This document shows, one piece after another, positions 6,497 through 15,359 of a DNA stretch of 29,592 nucleotides. The DNA is taken from assembly GCA_900542795.1 (NCBI GenBank), contig UQPD01000008.1, forward strand, positions 1 to 29,592, given 5' to 3'. A program made the position numbers and the translations under genes. Source of the stretch: an uncultured Prevotella sp. Its GTDB lineage: Bacteria; Bacteroidota; Bacteroidia; Bacteroidales; Bacteroidaceae. Every line of letters begins with the position of its first letter. Positions within the stretch are counted from its first letter, which is position 1. The notes under the pieces are model-generated. The model saw nothing but the letters and a program-made list of their open reading frames with translations. It had not been told where the DNA came from and did no database searches.

Positions 6497-7390
6497 TTAA
6501 TCAATGAAACGTTTGGCAAGGTTACCAAATTCCTCAATGCGACGGTCGCGAAGAAAGGGCCACCAACGGCGTACGTTTTCGCTGCGCTTCATGTCCACTT
6601 CAATCACCACATTTTCCTCTTCGTTGATAGGTGAACGGTGGAGTATTTCACCTTGTGGACCAGCTACAAAACTTGACCCCCAAAAGTCAATGCCATTGGT
6701 TTGTCCTGAAGGATCGTCCTCATGACCAGTGCGGTTAACGGCAATAACGGGTAAACCATTTGCCACAGCATGTCCACGCTGCACAGTAGTCCAAGCTTCG
6801 CGTTGGCGCTGTTGTTCTTCGGGGGTATCGCTGCTTTCGTAGCCAATGGCAGTAGGATAAATCAGCAATTCAGCACCTTGCAAAGCCATGAGTCGTGCTC
6901 CCTCAGGATACCATTGATCCCAGCAAACTTGTACACCCAGTCTGCCTACAGAAGTGTCGATAGGATGGAAACCTAAGTCGCCTGGTGTAAAGTAGAACTT
7001 TTCGTAGTAAGCAGGGTCATCGGGAATGTGCATTTTGCGATAAGTGCCAGCAATGCTACCATCGGTTTCAAACACAACGGCAGTGTTGTGGTAAAGTCCT
7101 GCAGCGCGACGTTCAAAGAGCGAAGTAACCAGTACGATGCCATGTTGACGCGCTATTTCGCTATAGAATGTTGTTGAAGGACCAGGAATTGTTTCAGCCA
7201 AGTCGAAATTGTCGGTGCTTTCAACCTGACAGAAGTAGAGCGAGTTGTGCAGTTCTTGCAACACAACGAGTTGTGCCCCCTTAGCAGCCACATCTGCAAT
7301 GTTTTGTTTCAACTTTTGCTTGTTAGCCTCTACATCAGCACAGCAAGTTTGCTGCACGATACCTATTTTGAGTGTGTGGGGTTTATTCAT
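6497..7390 (-). CDS. aguB: N-carbamoylputrescine amidase
   Basis: 297 residues, the normal size for AguB. It is a nitrilase-superfamily hydrolase that converts N-carbamoylputrescine to putrescine, CO2 and ammonia in the cytoplasm. The catalytic triad is visible: Glu46 in LQELHNS, Lys119 in TYRKMHIPDD and Cys156 in VCWDQWYPE. The KMHIPDDPAYYEKFYFTPGD and CWDQWYPEGAR segments are characteristic of AguB within the superfamily. It follows aguA by 56 bases on the same strand, so the two consecutive steps of agmatine breakdown are co-transcribed. Little doubt about the function. Confidence 0.95.
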   Translation of the reverse strand: MNKPHTLKIGIVQQTCCADVEANKQKLKQNIADVAAKGAQLVVLQELHNSLYFCQVESTDNFDLAETIPGPSTTFYSEIARQHGIVLVTSLFERRAAGLYHNTAVVFETDGSIAGTYRKMHIPDDPAYYEKFYFTPGDLGFHPIDTSVGRLGVQVCWDQWYPEGARLMALQGAELLIYPTAIGYESSDTPEEQQRQREAWTTVQRGHAVANGLPVIAVNRTGHEDDPSGQTNGIDFWGSSFVAGPQGEILHRSPINEEENVVIEVDMKRSENVRRWWPFLRDRRIEEFGNLAKRFID

Positions 7391-7446
7391 AATGTTTGGG
7401 TGTTGAGTTCCTCTTTTTTGTGTCGTGATACATTTATTGTTAATTC

Positions 7447-8586
7447 CTATCGTATAACTCCTTTAGGATATTGCATGGTTACGCAATGTAATGAGCCGTG
7501 TTGACGGATGAGAGCACGACAGTCAACACCTATGATGTCGCGATTAGGGAAGGCACGGCGTAAGGTGTTAGCAGCTTCTGCATCGTTTTCAGGCTGAGCG
7601 TAAGTGGGGTAGAGTACGACATCGTTCATTACCAAATAATTGGCGTAAGTGGCAGGTAAACGTTCACCATTTTCAGCATCGTACACCGCATTTGCCATAG
7701 GCAAGGGTAGTAAGGTGTAAGGTTCGCCTTGTGCAGTGGTGAAGCTTTGCAACTGCTGTTCCATAGCCTGCAGCGCTGTGTAATGCTCATCGTTAGGGTC
7801 GGTACACTTGACGTATACAATAACATTGTTGGGACAAAGGCGTGCCAAGGTGTCGATGTGTGAGTCGGTGTCATCGCCAGCCAAGTAGCCGTGGTCGAGC
7901 CACAACACACGGTCAACTCCCAATCGCTCTTTGAGTAAAGTTTCTTTGTGCTCTTTGTCAAGTTGGGCATTGCGGTTGGGATTAAGCAAACACTCAGAGG
8001 TGGTGAGTAATGTGCCTAAACCATCTACTTCGATGCTACCGCCTTCGAGTTCAAAGTCCAAACAGTCCACATATTTTCCATGTAGCATAGGCTGTTCGCC
8101 CTCAACCAAATGCGCGTTAATGGCATTGTCGAGTGAGGCTTCAAACTTGCCACCCCATCCGTTGAAGCGGAAATCGAGCAACTCAGGACCGTCATTAGTC
8201 ATTACGGTCAGAAAACCATGGTCGCGTGCCCAAGTGTCGTTAGTGGCACATGGGTAGTAACGAATGTTGTCGGTAGCACGTTTCGGCAGTCGTTGTTCAA
8301 TGAGTTTGCGCACCTCCTCGGTATTGGGTGCCACAATCAAAAGCGTTTGGCGTGTCGCTATTTCGAAAGCCAAGCGCAAGTAACACTCTGTAACTTCGGG
8401 CAACATATATGCCCAGTCCGTGTCTGCGTGCGGCCAAGTAAGTTGCACACCGCTTTGCACAGCCCATTCGGGTGCAAGGGTGCGTTTTATTTGTAAAGAT
8501 GCGGGTACTCCTCCATTTCCGTTGAGAAAGAGCCCCATGTTAATGTCGCTGCGTATATCGGTGGAGCGGAGTGAAAAAAGTGCCAT
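7447..8586 (-). CDS. aguA: Agmatine deiminase
   Basis: 379 residues; hydrolyses agmatine to N-carbamoylputrescine and ammonia, the first of two steps to putrescine. Family motifs are present in order: VQLTWPHADTDWAYM near residue 47, NDTWARDHG (catalytic Asp/His region), FNGWGGKFEA, ELEGGSIEVDG, DHGYLAGDDTDSHID, and the catalytic Cys368 in HGSLHCVTMQ. The N-terminus is slightly longer than usual; ATG at residue 17 (MGLFLNGNGG) is an alternative start. Immediately upstream lies a repeat-filled region with no promoter I can recognise. No arginine decarboxylase (SpeA) gene is within the window, so agmatine comes from elsewhere in the genome or from outside. Confidence 0.95.
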   Translation of the reverse strand: MALFSLRSTDIRSDINMGLFLNGNGGVPASLQIKRTLAPEWAVQSGVQLTWPHADTDWAYMLPEVTECYLRLAFEIATRQTLLIVAPNTEEVRKLIEQRLPKRATDNIRYYPCATNDTWARDHGFLTVMTNDGPELLDFRFNGWGGKFEASLDNAINAHLVEGEQPMLHGKYVDCLDFELEGGSIEVDGLGTLLTTSECLLNPNRNAQLDKEHKETLLKERLGVDRVLWLDHGYLAGDDTDSHIDTLARLCPNNVIVYVKCTDPNDEHYTALQAMEQQLQSFTTAQGEPYTLLPLPMANAVYDAENGERLPATYANYLVMNDVVLYPTYAQPENDAEAANTLRRAFPNRDIIGVDCRALIRQHGSLHCVTMQYPKGVIR

Positions 8587-8904
8587 TGCTTGTGTCTTTT
8601 ACTTTAGTCAAGAATGTCTATCAGGATTAAGTATTAAGTTTTAAGTATTAAGTATTACAAACTATGTGAAGTCTAAGTGATATTTTTTTAGTCAAAAATG
8701 GTCATCAGGATTAAGTATTAAGTAATAAGTATTAAGTATTACAAACTATGTGTTTTTTGGGTCAAAAATGATTATCAATGAGCCATAAATTATTCATAAA
8801 TTTTTCTTGTTTTTTTGGTCAAAAATGGCCATCAATGAGCCATAAATTATCCATAAATTTTTCTTGGGTGGGTGCGCTACGCGATGGGGAAAATTTCCAT
8901 AAAT

Positions 8905-8935
8905 AACCCCTTTCGGGGTTGGGCTGGCGCATGAA
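8905..8935. repeat. Interspersed palindrome module, copy B
   Basis: AACCCC-TTTC-GGGGTT (8905-8920), followed by GGGCTGGCGCATGAAA. Same layout as the copies at 3286 and 9011. The palindrome could also act as a weak hairpin downstream of the nucleotidase gene. Confidence 0.7.
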
Positions 8936-9010
8936 AACCTCAATAGAATGTAATACTTATTACTTAATACTTAAATGTATGCGCTACGCGATGGAGAAAA
9001 TTCCATAAAT

Positions 9011-9041
9011 AACCCCTTAGGGGTTGGGCCGGCGCATGAAA
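9011..9041. repeat. Interspersed palindrome module, copy C
   Basis: AACCCC-TTA-GGGGTT (9011-9025), followed by GGGCCGGCGCATGAAA, one base different from copy B in the tail. It sits in the second of two direct repeats of about 90 bases. Confidence 0.7.
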
Positions 9042-9082
9042 ACCTCAATAGAATGTAATACTTAATACTTAATACTTAATAC

Positions 9083-10678
9083 TTAAATAGAGTGTTGTTG
9101 TTTTAAGTAATTGATAAAGGCATCGGTGGTAAGGGGGAGATTTGCCACCTTAATCTCTTGTTGGGTTGGGAAAAAGGAGGGCGCGTAACCATCGCCACCA
9201 TTGGTGATAAACTCATCTGCCACCAAGTAGTACTTCTTTTTAGGTTGCAGCACGATTCGTTTGCCTTGGGGACTTACGTAAGTGAGCTGTTTGACATTTC
9301 CCTCTGCATCTTTTTCTATATCCAAGTAGGCAGTTTGCAACCAGCCATAGCGTTGGTTATGCAGACCAAACTGCACAAGACTTTTAATTTGTTTGCCTGT
9401 GAGATGGTATACCTTGAGTGCATTAGAGAAGGGAAGAGCTTCGCCCACATCGAGCACACTCACTTTGCCTTTGCTAAATCCAGCACGTATGCTTCCAAAG
9501 TGACTGCAACCGATGATGGGCGTTTCATCCTTTAGCTGTGCTGCAGTGCGATAAGCTTCGGCGTATGCCTTGCATACCAAGGTGCCCACTTCGCTTTGGC
9601 GATATTTGTGGTCGCGGTCGTGAGGCATGTCGTGTTGGGCAGTAGTCAGAATTGTGCCAATAGGCGTGCCGCCTTTGGTAACGGTGTGTTGTAGCAGCGA
9701 GTCGATTTGCGCTTGCAAACGGGCAGGACCTTCGTTAAGGTGAGCCTTCGGTGTAACGCGAATGCTATGCGGTTCAACCTTTGTTACCTTAAGTGTTTGA
9801 TTGTCGATGGTGCAAAGCAACATGCTGATGTAGTCGCCGTGCCAACGTCCTTGCACTACAGGATAGTGAGCTTGGTTGATGTAACCGCACACGCGCTGAT
9901 GGCTGTGCGATGAAATGATGCCATGCCACAGGGGATTGTTGAGTTTGTAAAGATTATCTTTGTCTTTATCATCCCAAGCAGGCTGTCCGTTTTCATTGGT
10001 ACAAGTACCATTGTGTGTGAGCAGCAAACGCAGATTGGCATCAGCAACGAGGTTCGCTTCGGGCAGTTGCATGACCGAGTCGAGCACAGCGGGATAGTTG
10101 CCATCAAACGAAAGTCCAGCAAGTTTGCGCACACTGGCTTGTTGGGGAGTTGACGAAGCAATTAAGCCCACGAAAGCAACACGGAAGGGACTGCCATTGG
10201 GAAGTGTGAGTGGAACACTTGCCACAGGTTGCGCAAAATCGGGTACTGCACCAGTATCGGTGCGTCGTACATTTGAGCATACATAAGTAATGTCCCAATT
10301 TTTAGGGCGTAAGGGAGAGTTATTCCATTTTTCAGCCAAAGAGCGTTGACCATCATCAAACTCGTGGTTACCCAATGCCGAAATGCGTATGCCCAAGTCG
10401 TTGAAGAACACAGGCAGCAATACTCCCTTTGTGGCATTGTAGAAATAGCTACCACCAAAATTGTCGCCAGCCGAAACTGTGATGTTGCAAGGATAAATGG
10501 TTTTGAGTGAGTCGAGTGTTTGCCACACCGAGGGTGCTCCCACAATGCCTTTTTCATCGTTGCGCACAAAGGCACCATGAAAGTCGTTGATGGAGAATAT
10601 AGCTATTTGTTGTTGCGCATGACACACAGCGCTAAGGCTAAGCGCAGCGAGCAACAGAGCTTTGCGAAACTTTTTCAT
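9083..10678 (-). CDS. Secreted 5'-nucleotidase / UDP-sugar hydrolase-like phosphoesterase (UshA type)
   Basis: 531 residues. A signal peptide ends near CHAQ (residue 21). The N-terminal metallophosphatase domain carries the two-metal motifs FSINDFHGAF (Asp32, His34), SAGDNFGGS (Asp72), ALGNHEFDDGQ (Asn104-His105), LLLTHNG and SSHSHQRV. The C-terminal 5'-nucleotidase domain includes the substrate-binding region SVLDVGEALPFSNALKVYHLTG and ITNGGDGY. Enzymes of this family dephosphorylate extracellular nucleotides in the periplasm so the nucleoside can be taken up. It begins 49 bases after the fkp stop on the same strand with no clear promoter between, so the two are probably co-transcribed. Substrate range cannot be read from sequence. 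Confidence 0.9.
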   Translation of the reverse strand: MKKFRKALLLAALSLSAVCHAQQQIAIFSINDFHGAFVRNDEKGIVGAPSVWQTLDSLKTIYPCNITVSAGDNFGGSYFYNATKGVLLPVFFNDLGIRISALGNHEFDDGQRSLAEKWNNSPLRPKNWDITYVCSNVRRTDTGAVPDFAQPVASVPLTLPNGSPFRVAFVGLIASSTPQQASVRKLAGLSFDGNYPAVLDSVMQLPEANLVADANLRLLLTHNGTCTNENGQPAWDDKDKDNLYKLNNPLWHGIISSHSHQRVCGYINQAHYPVVQGRWHGDYISMLLCTIDNQTLKVTKVEPHSIRVTPKAHLNEGPARLQAQIDSLLQHTVTKGGTPIGTILTTAQHDMPHDRDHKYRQSEVGTLVCKAYAEAYRTAAQLKDETPIIGCSHFGSIRAGFSKGKVSVLDVGEALPFSNALKVYHLTGKQIKSLVQFGLHNQRYGWLQTAYLDIEKDAEGNVKQLTYVSPQGKRIVLQPKKKYYLVADEFITNGGDGYAPSFFPTQQEIKVANLPLTTDAFINYLKQQHSI

Positions 10679-10727
10679 ATATTTTTTTTGTATAGCGAGA
10701 AGTTTGTGTTTGAGGAGAAAAGCGATT

Positions 10728-13625
10728 TTAGCTACGACTTACTTGCAAGCCCTTGGTAGAGATGCTCATGTCAACAAAGCGAGAATTGGGGGTAAGTGGA
10801 TTTTCAGTGAGCATTTGCTTAATGCGTCGTGCTGCCTCGGCATCTTTAGCCACCATATACATAAAGCCACCCCCGCCAGCACCTGGAAGTTTGTAGCCAT
10901 AGCATAAGTCGTCAACACGTTGGCACAAGGTTTCAATAACCTCGGGGTTTGTGCCAGCGTCAAGCGCTTTGTTCTGTTCCCATGTAGTGCGTACCATGCG
11001 TCCAAACTTTTCGAGGTTGTTGGTCTGCATGGCATCGAACATGGTGAGGGCGTGTTGCTTCATGCCATTAAGCAAACGCAAGTGTCGTGTGTTGTTGAGG
11101 AACATGCCGCGTACGATTTCAGCCAAAATATTTTTAGCGGTGCGCGTAATGCCTGTGTAGTAGAGCAAATGGCAAGGACACATAGCATCGTCGGTAAAGA
11201 GCGTGTCGGGCAACCAACGTGCTACTGCATTTTGGTCGAAGCCTGTGGAGGTTTGCAGAAGTTTTACACCTGGCAATACACCTCCATATTGGTCTTGCCA
11301 CCCTCCTCCTGTAGTAAGTAATTGTTCGAGTACAAGAGTGCGGTTGCAAATTTCGTTTTTATCCCAATTTAATCCGCAGAAATCGCTCAATGCAGCTAAC
11401 ACCGTAGCTGCCAACACACTGCTGGTGCCTAAGCCAGAGCCTGCAGGAATGGCAGCGAGCAAAGTGATTTCCATGCCACAACCAAAAGCTTCGAGTTGTT
11501 GGCGCAGTGTGGGAAATGACTCCTCACTAAATCCAGGCAAGAAACCAGCCAAGGTGAGTGCTGCTTTGGGAATAGAAAAGGGTGACCCTACCTTATTATA
11601 TAGCTTCAGCTCATCGTAGGTTTCGATGCGCTCCATTGCACCTAAATCAATGGAACGGCAAATAATCACAGGTTCTTTACATGGTTTGACATAAACCTGC
11701 AGTGGGGGTTGTCCGTTGAGGTTAATGGCAAGGTTCACTACGTTCCCCCCTGAGATGAGGCTATAGGGAGGGGTATCAGTCCAACCTCCTGCCACATCAA
11801 TGCGCACACTGCTTCGTGCCCACACAATTTGGTCGGCATAGGTAGTCATTCGGGGAGAACTTTTGTGGCGGAGTACATTTTCGGTAAGTCCCTCGCGCAA
11901 CAAACTAAAAGCTTTATCTTCGAACTGTGCAGCTTGAGGGGCATCTGTAGCTCGCAAGCATTCAGAGCGGAACATGGCATCGTGAATACGTGTCATTAGG
12001 GGCGCATTTTCGGGTAAGTTGGCAGGTAGCGTCCATTGGCTTGCGCTAAATTTTTGTGCCATATCCTTCAGGTTTACCTGATAGAACACACTGCGCTGCC
12101 AGTTTTTTGCCACAATGGGCAAGGTTTGCGCTTGTAAAGCACGACGTTGTTCAAAAAGACGCGAGAGATTGGCGTGGATAGACAACTCGTCTGCCGAATA
12201 ACGCGGAAGACTGCGCCATTTTTCTGTAATTCGTTTAAAGTCTTCAGTGTTAAGCGAAGGGACATTCTCGATTTCAGAATTTCCTTGCGCAGCTTGCAAG
12301 TTGTCAGCAATAAACCAGTTGATAAGTTCTCCCAACTCGTCAACATTTTCAGTAACGGGAAAGAGTTTAGCTGCTTGCAGGTCGGTGGTGTTTTGCAGTT
12401 CATTGGCTGCAATGCCACGTTTTTTAAGCCACTCAGTTAAGGGACGTTCCATAAAGAGCGTCGTAGCTTGTGTGGTATCGCCGCGGAAGGCATCGTTAAA
12501 TCCATAGGGACGCACAGCAAATGCTTTTTCGCCAATCGGCACAATGTCAACACACACACCCTTGGGTAAGTATATCGTCCAATTGTTTTGTGGAACGCCC
12601 GTTACAATATTGTTCGATGTGTAGTGCCATCCCTTACCTAAATAAGCATTTTCAATCCACACGTTGTGTGTGTCGGGTGTAGGACGGTTGGCAATTAGTG
12701 CGTTTTGTGTAAAGACCGAGGTTTGTGGCTTAATGCCCTTTTGCAAAATATAGCGTTGGTCTTTTACCAAATTCTGAATAGCTACAGACGATGCAATCAT
12801 ATCGTTGCCTGTGCCGTAATGATAAAATTCTCCACCCGGAAGGGGAAGAATAGCCACCTTTAAGTCTGCCAATAACGCATCGGGACGTGAAGGGTGTTCG
12901 CCCAAGGCACAACCAAATTCGCTGTAAAGATCGTAGCAAACTTTGTTTTGTGTTTTCTGCATCAGTCGTTCCACCGCTTTATCACTTAGCAGCCACACGC
13001 CAATATCCATAAGCATCAAGTGCGTTTGCATGAGTTGTGCCTGTTCGTCGGTACTGGGCTTTTGCAACATAAAGTCGAGCGAGGTGGGAGATTGACGGTT
13101 CATCATGAACACCCCATGGTGCGAAGCTTGTGCTGGGTCTGCCCACAAACCATAACAAACCACATCGGCTTCGGGAATTTCTTGCAAGGGTTCGGTAGCT
13201 CTGAGTAATACGTCGCCACTCGCCACCAATGTGTGGAGCGATTGAGGAGCCTTGCGCATAATTTCGCTGTAAAGAGGCAGTTGCAAGTCGAGTAGCGTTT
13301 GGTCAATTTGTTGACCGCGTGCCCAACGAAACACAGGGATGGGGGTAAGCACCTTACCACTTGGTGCATAGGCAGGTAAGCGTCGGCTTTGTCCACCCGC
13401 ATGCAGCAGGATGCGTTTTTCTTGTGCCAACCAAGTGTTAAAGTCTTGGTGGGGAGCCTCGTCAGCATGTGCTGCATTCAGTAGCCAAGCCGTGCCGCCT
13501 CCCGAACCCAACTTATGGTCGGCAGGGTCGGAGGTGCAAAAATATTCTTTAGGGGAAAGTCCCGTTATATGATGGAATGCCCCTACCACGTTGGGGGGCA
13601 GTGAAAGCAATTTCTTCATGACCAA
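10728..13625 (-). CDS. fkp: Bifunctional L-fucokinase / L-fucose-1-phosphate guanylyltransferase
   Basis: 965 residues, close to the roughly 950 of Bacteroides fragilis Fkp. It converts L-fucose with ATP and GTP to GDP-L-fucose, the donor for fucosylating capsule and surface glycoproteins. The N-terminal guanylyltransferase half shows LGSGGGTAWLLNAA and LLHAGGQSRRLPAYAPSGK (about 39-92). The C-terminal GHMP-kinase half shows DVAGGWTDTPPYS (about 612), the ATP loop PAGSGLGTSSVLAA (about 727), GGGWQDQYGG and the closing KLPGAGGGGFMYM (about 913). ATG at the third codon is an equally possible start. It has its own strong promoter (13689-13720) with a small palindrome in the spacer, and the nucleotidase gene follows. 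No fucose catabolism genes are nearby, consistent with a salvage role for glycan building. Confidence 0.96.
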   Translation of the reverse strand: MVMKKLLSLPPNVVGAFHHITGLSPKEYFCTSDPADHKLGSGGGTAWLLNAAHADEAPHQDFNTWLAQEKRILLHAGGQSRRLPAYAPSGKVLTPIPVFRWARGQQIDQTLLDLQLPLYSEIMRKAPQSLHTLVASGDVLLRATEPLQEIPEADVVCYGLWADPAQASHHGVFMMNRQSPTSLDFMLQKPSTDEQAQLMQTHLMLMDIGVWLLSDKAVERLMQKTQNKVCYDLYSEFGCALGEHPSRPDALLADLKVAILPLPGGEFYHYGTGNDMIASSVAIQNLVKDQRYILQKGIKPQTSVFTQNALIANRPTPDTHNVWIENAYLGKGWHYTSNNIVTGVPQNNWTIYLPKGVCVDIVPIGEKAFAVRPYGFNDAFRGDTTQATTLFMERPLTEWLKKRGIAANELQNTTDLQAAKLFPVTENVDELGELINWFIADNLQAAQGNSEIENVPSLNTEDFKRITEKWRSLPRYSADELSIHANLSRLFEQRRALQAQTLPIVAKNWQRSVFYQVNLKDMAQKFSASQWTLPANLPENAPLMTRIHDAMFRSECLRATDAPQAAQFEDKAFSLLREGLTENVLRHKSSPRMTTYADQIVWARSSVRIDVAGGWTDTPPYSLISGGNVVNLAINLNGQPPLQVYVKPCKEPVIICRSIDLGAMERIETYDELKLYNKVGSPFSIPKAALTLAGFLPGFSEESFPTLRQQLEAFGCGMEITLLAAIPAGSGLGTSSVLAATVLAALSDFCGLNWDKNEICNRTLVLEQLLTTGGGWQDQYGGVLPGVKLLQTSTGFDQNAVARWLPDTLFTDDAMCPCHLLYYTGITRTAKNILAEIVRGMFLNNTRHLRLLNGMKQHALTMFDAMQTNNLEKFGRMVRTTWEQNKALDAGTNPEVIETLCQRVDDLCYGYKLPGAGGGGFMYMVAKDAEAARRIKQMLTENPLTPNSRFVDMSISTKGLQVSRS

Positions 13626-13688
13626 GAATGTTTTTTGGGGGGAGAGGGCAAAGCATGCAGCGAAAAAGGGCTTTTTGCAATGCCGTTA

Positions 13689-13720
13689 CAAAGTTACTTG
13701 TTAGCGGTGTAACCGCCAAA
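13689..13720 (-). promoter_or_regulatory. fkp promoter (TTTG-N20-TAACTTTG) with palindrome in the spacer
   Basis: On the minus strand TTTG (13717-13720) and TAACTTTG (13689-13696) are 20 bases apart, a near-ideal Bacteroidales promoter giving a leader of about 57 bases. The spacer contains the perfect small palindrome GCGGT-GTA-ACCGC (13704-13716), which could be a repressor operator; that role is a guess. Confidence 0.78.
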
Positions 13721-13822
13721 AGAATAACGTGCAAAGTTTTTAGGGGCGTTTTAGGGGGTTCAAAATCCTCCCCAATCAATACTTACTTATGGCAAGTGAT
13801 GATCCACAAGAAGTGAAACAGG

Positions 13823-15304
13823 CTATTGGCTTAAACCCAATCGGCATTTATTTACCCATAATGCACCAAAGGTAAGCAGTCCATTTAACATGAGCAGTTC
13901 GTAGCCAAAAGAATAACCCCACCAAAGGGGTGCATAATGATCGAGCAAACCACAAATTAGGGGAGCTGCTAAACAAATGTAGGGTGTAAAGCGGTCGTCG
14001 ATGTGTCGTTTCGTAAAAAGTCCGAAGGCATATAAACCGAGCAAAGGCCCATAAGTGTAGGAAGCCATAACATAAATAGCATTTAAAATGTTGTCGTTGC
14101 CTACCACCTTAAATATTAAAATGCAAAGTGCAAAAGCAACAGCCACTATAATATGGACAAGGCGTCGTAATGTTTCGGCATGAGTTTGTTGCTCATTTTC
14201 TTCAGAAATGCCAAGCAAATCCACACAAATTGTTGTGGTAAGTGCTGTCATGGCAGAGTCGGCACTCGAAAAAGCTGCTGCTACAATACCAATGGTAAAG
14301 GGGATAATTACCCATTGACCTAAGGTGCCCGAGCTAACCAACCAGGGCAATAGTTCATCGCCAGTGGCAGGAGGTGTAATGCCTTGTTGAGCACAGAGTG
14401 AATAAAGCAGAATGCCCATGCCCAAGAAGAGTGCATTGACGGGCAGAAAAGCCAAACCATAGCAGCACATGTCTTTTTGTGCCTCGCGCAAGTTGCGGCA
14501 AGTGAGGTTTTTTTGCATCATGTCCTGGTCAAGTCCAGTCATTACCACCACAATAAAAACACCGCTGAGAAATTGTCGCCAAAATGCTTGTTTGCTTGTG
14601 ACATCCCACTCCCACATGCGACACATCGGACTCTCGGCAATGGTGTTTATTGCTCCTTGCCAATTTAACTGCATGGTGTGCATAGCGGCTACCACAATGC
14701 CCACAGCAGCTAAAAGCAAACAAGCTGTTTGCAAGGCATCAGTTCGCACCACTGTTTGTATGCCACTTTGGTGCGTATAGAGCCAAATGAGTAGGAGCAC
14801 AGCGCAGGCGGTTAGAGCAAAAGGCACAATGCCGTCTCCCAAAAGTGGGGTTGTCACAAATTGTGCCAATACTATACAAACCAAGTAAAGGCGTGCAGCA
14901 GCTCCTGTGAGTTTGCTCAGCACAAAGAATAAGGCACCTGTGCGGTGGGTGCGTTTGCCAAAGCGTGTACCCAGATAGGCGTAAATGCTGGTGAGTTTGA
15001 GTCTATAATATAAAGGAAGCAATACTATGGCAACTACCACGTAGCCCACAATAAAACCTAAGCACATTTGTAAATAAGTCATGCCCGTGTTGGCAGCCCA
15101 ACCTGGCACAGAAATAAAGGTTACGCCCGAGATGCTTGCGCCAATCATGCCAAAGGCTACCATCCACCAGGGTGATTGGCGTCCTGCACGAAAAAAGGCA
15201 TTGTTGCCTTGGGCACCTTGTGTAGAGCTGTGGCGTGAAATAACTAAAAGTATGAAGAAGTACGCCAACAATGTTGCCAACATAAACCAAGCAGAAATAG
15301 TCAT
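13823..15304 (-). CDS. Sodium:solute symporter (SSS family)
   Basis: 493 residues from the ATG at 15304. A longer frame extends to 15487, but its extra 61 residues are non-membrane, of odd composition, and translate the perfect terminator hairpin at 15360-15398, so I reject it. About 13 hydrophobic segments are visible. SSS-family signatures include the N-terminal GRQSPWWMVAFGMIGASISGVTFISVPGWAANTG region (about 40-75), the R-TDALQT helix and the later IGIVAAAFSSADSAMTALTT motif containing the conserved sodium-site serines. It imports an unidentified organic solute using the sodium gradient in the inner membrane. It sits upstream of fkp, but fkp has its own promoter, so a link with fucose uptake is not supported. 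Confidence 0.9.
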   Translation of the reverse strand: MTISAWFMLATLLAYFFILLVISRHSSTQGAQGNNAFFRAGRQSPWWMVAFGMIGASISGVTFISVPGWAANTGMTYLQMCLGFIVGYVVVAIVLLPLYYRLKLTSIYAYLGTRFGKRTHRTGALFFVLSKLTGAAARLYLVCIVLAQFVTTPLLGDGIVPFALTACAVLLLIWLYTHQSGIQTVVRTDALQTACLLLAAVGIVVAAMHTMQLNWQGAINTIAESPMCRMWEWDVTSKQAFWRQFLSGVFIVVVMTGLDQDMMQKNLTCRNLREAQKDMCCYGLAFLPVNALFLGMGILLYSLCAQQGITPPATGDELLPWLVSSGTLGQWVIIPFTIGIVAAAFSSADSAMTALTTTICVDLLGISEENEQQTHAETLRRLVHIIVAVAFALCILIFKVVGNDNILNAIYVMASYTYGPLLGLYAFGLFTKRHIDDRFTPYICLAAPLICGLLDHYAPLWWGYSFGYELLMLNGLLTFGALWVNKCRLGLSQ

Positions 15305-15359
15305 TTTTTTGGAGTGGAAAATTTTTGTGTTAGAAAAGTAAAGATGTGTTGTATACCAA

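Larger units (their letters stand above)
8587..9082. repeat. Decayed repeat array in a gene-free stretch
   Basis: About 500 bases built from several nested repeats. GTCAARAATGnnnATCA starts near 8607, 8691, 8761 and 8818. TTAAGTATTAAGTATTACAA with ACTATGTG occurs at about 8641-8668 and 8720-8752. ATCAATGAGCCATAAATTAT occurs at about 8774 and 8831. A roughly 90-base unit from GCGCTACGCGATGG through AATGTAATACTTA is present twice (about 8873-8962 and 8980-9065). There is no coding potential. It lies between the 3' end of the nucleotidase gene and the 5' end of aguA. Confidence 0.8.

Noticed and set aside
8600..9070. Possible CRISPR array
   Set aside because: Repeats vary in length, are nested and unevenly spaced, lack unique spacers of constant size and have no cas genes nearby.
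13823..15304. Fucose transporter linked to fkp
   Set aside because: Known bacterial fucose importers (FucP) are major-facilitator proteins. This is an SSS-family protein, and fkp has a separate promoter.
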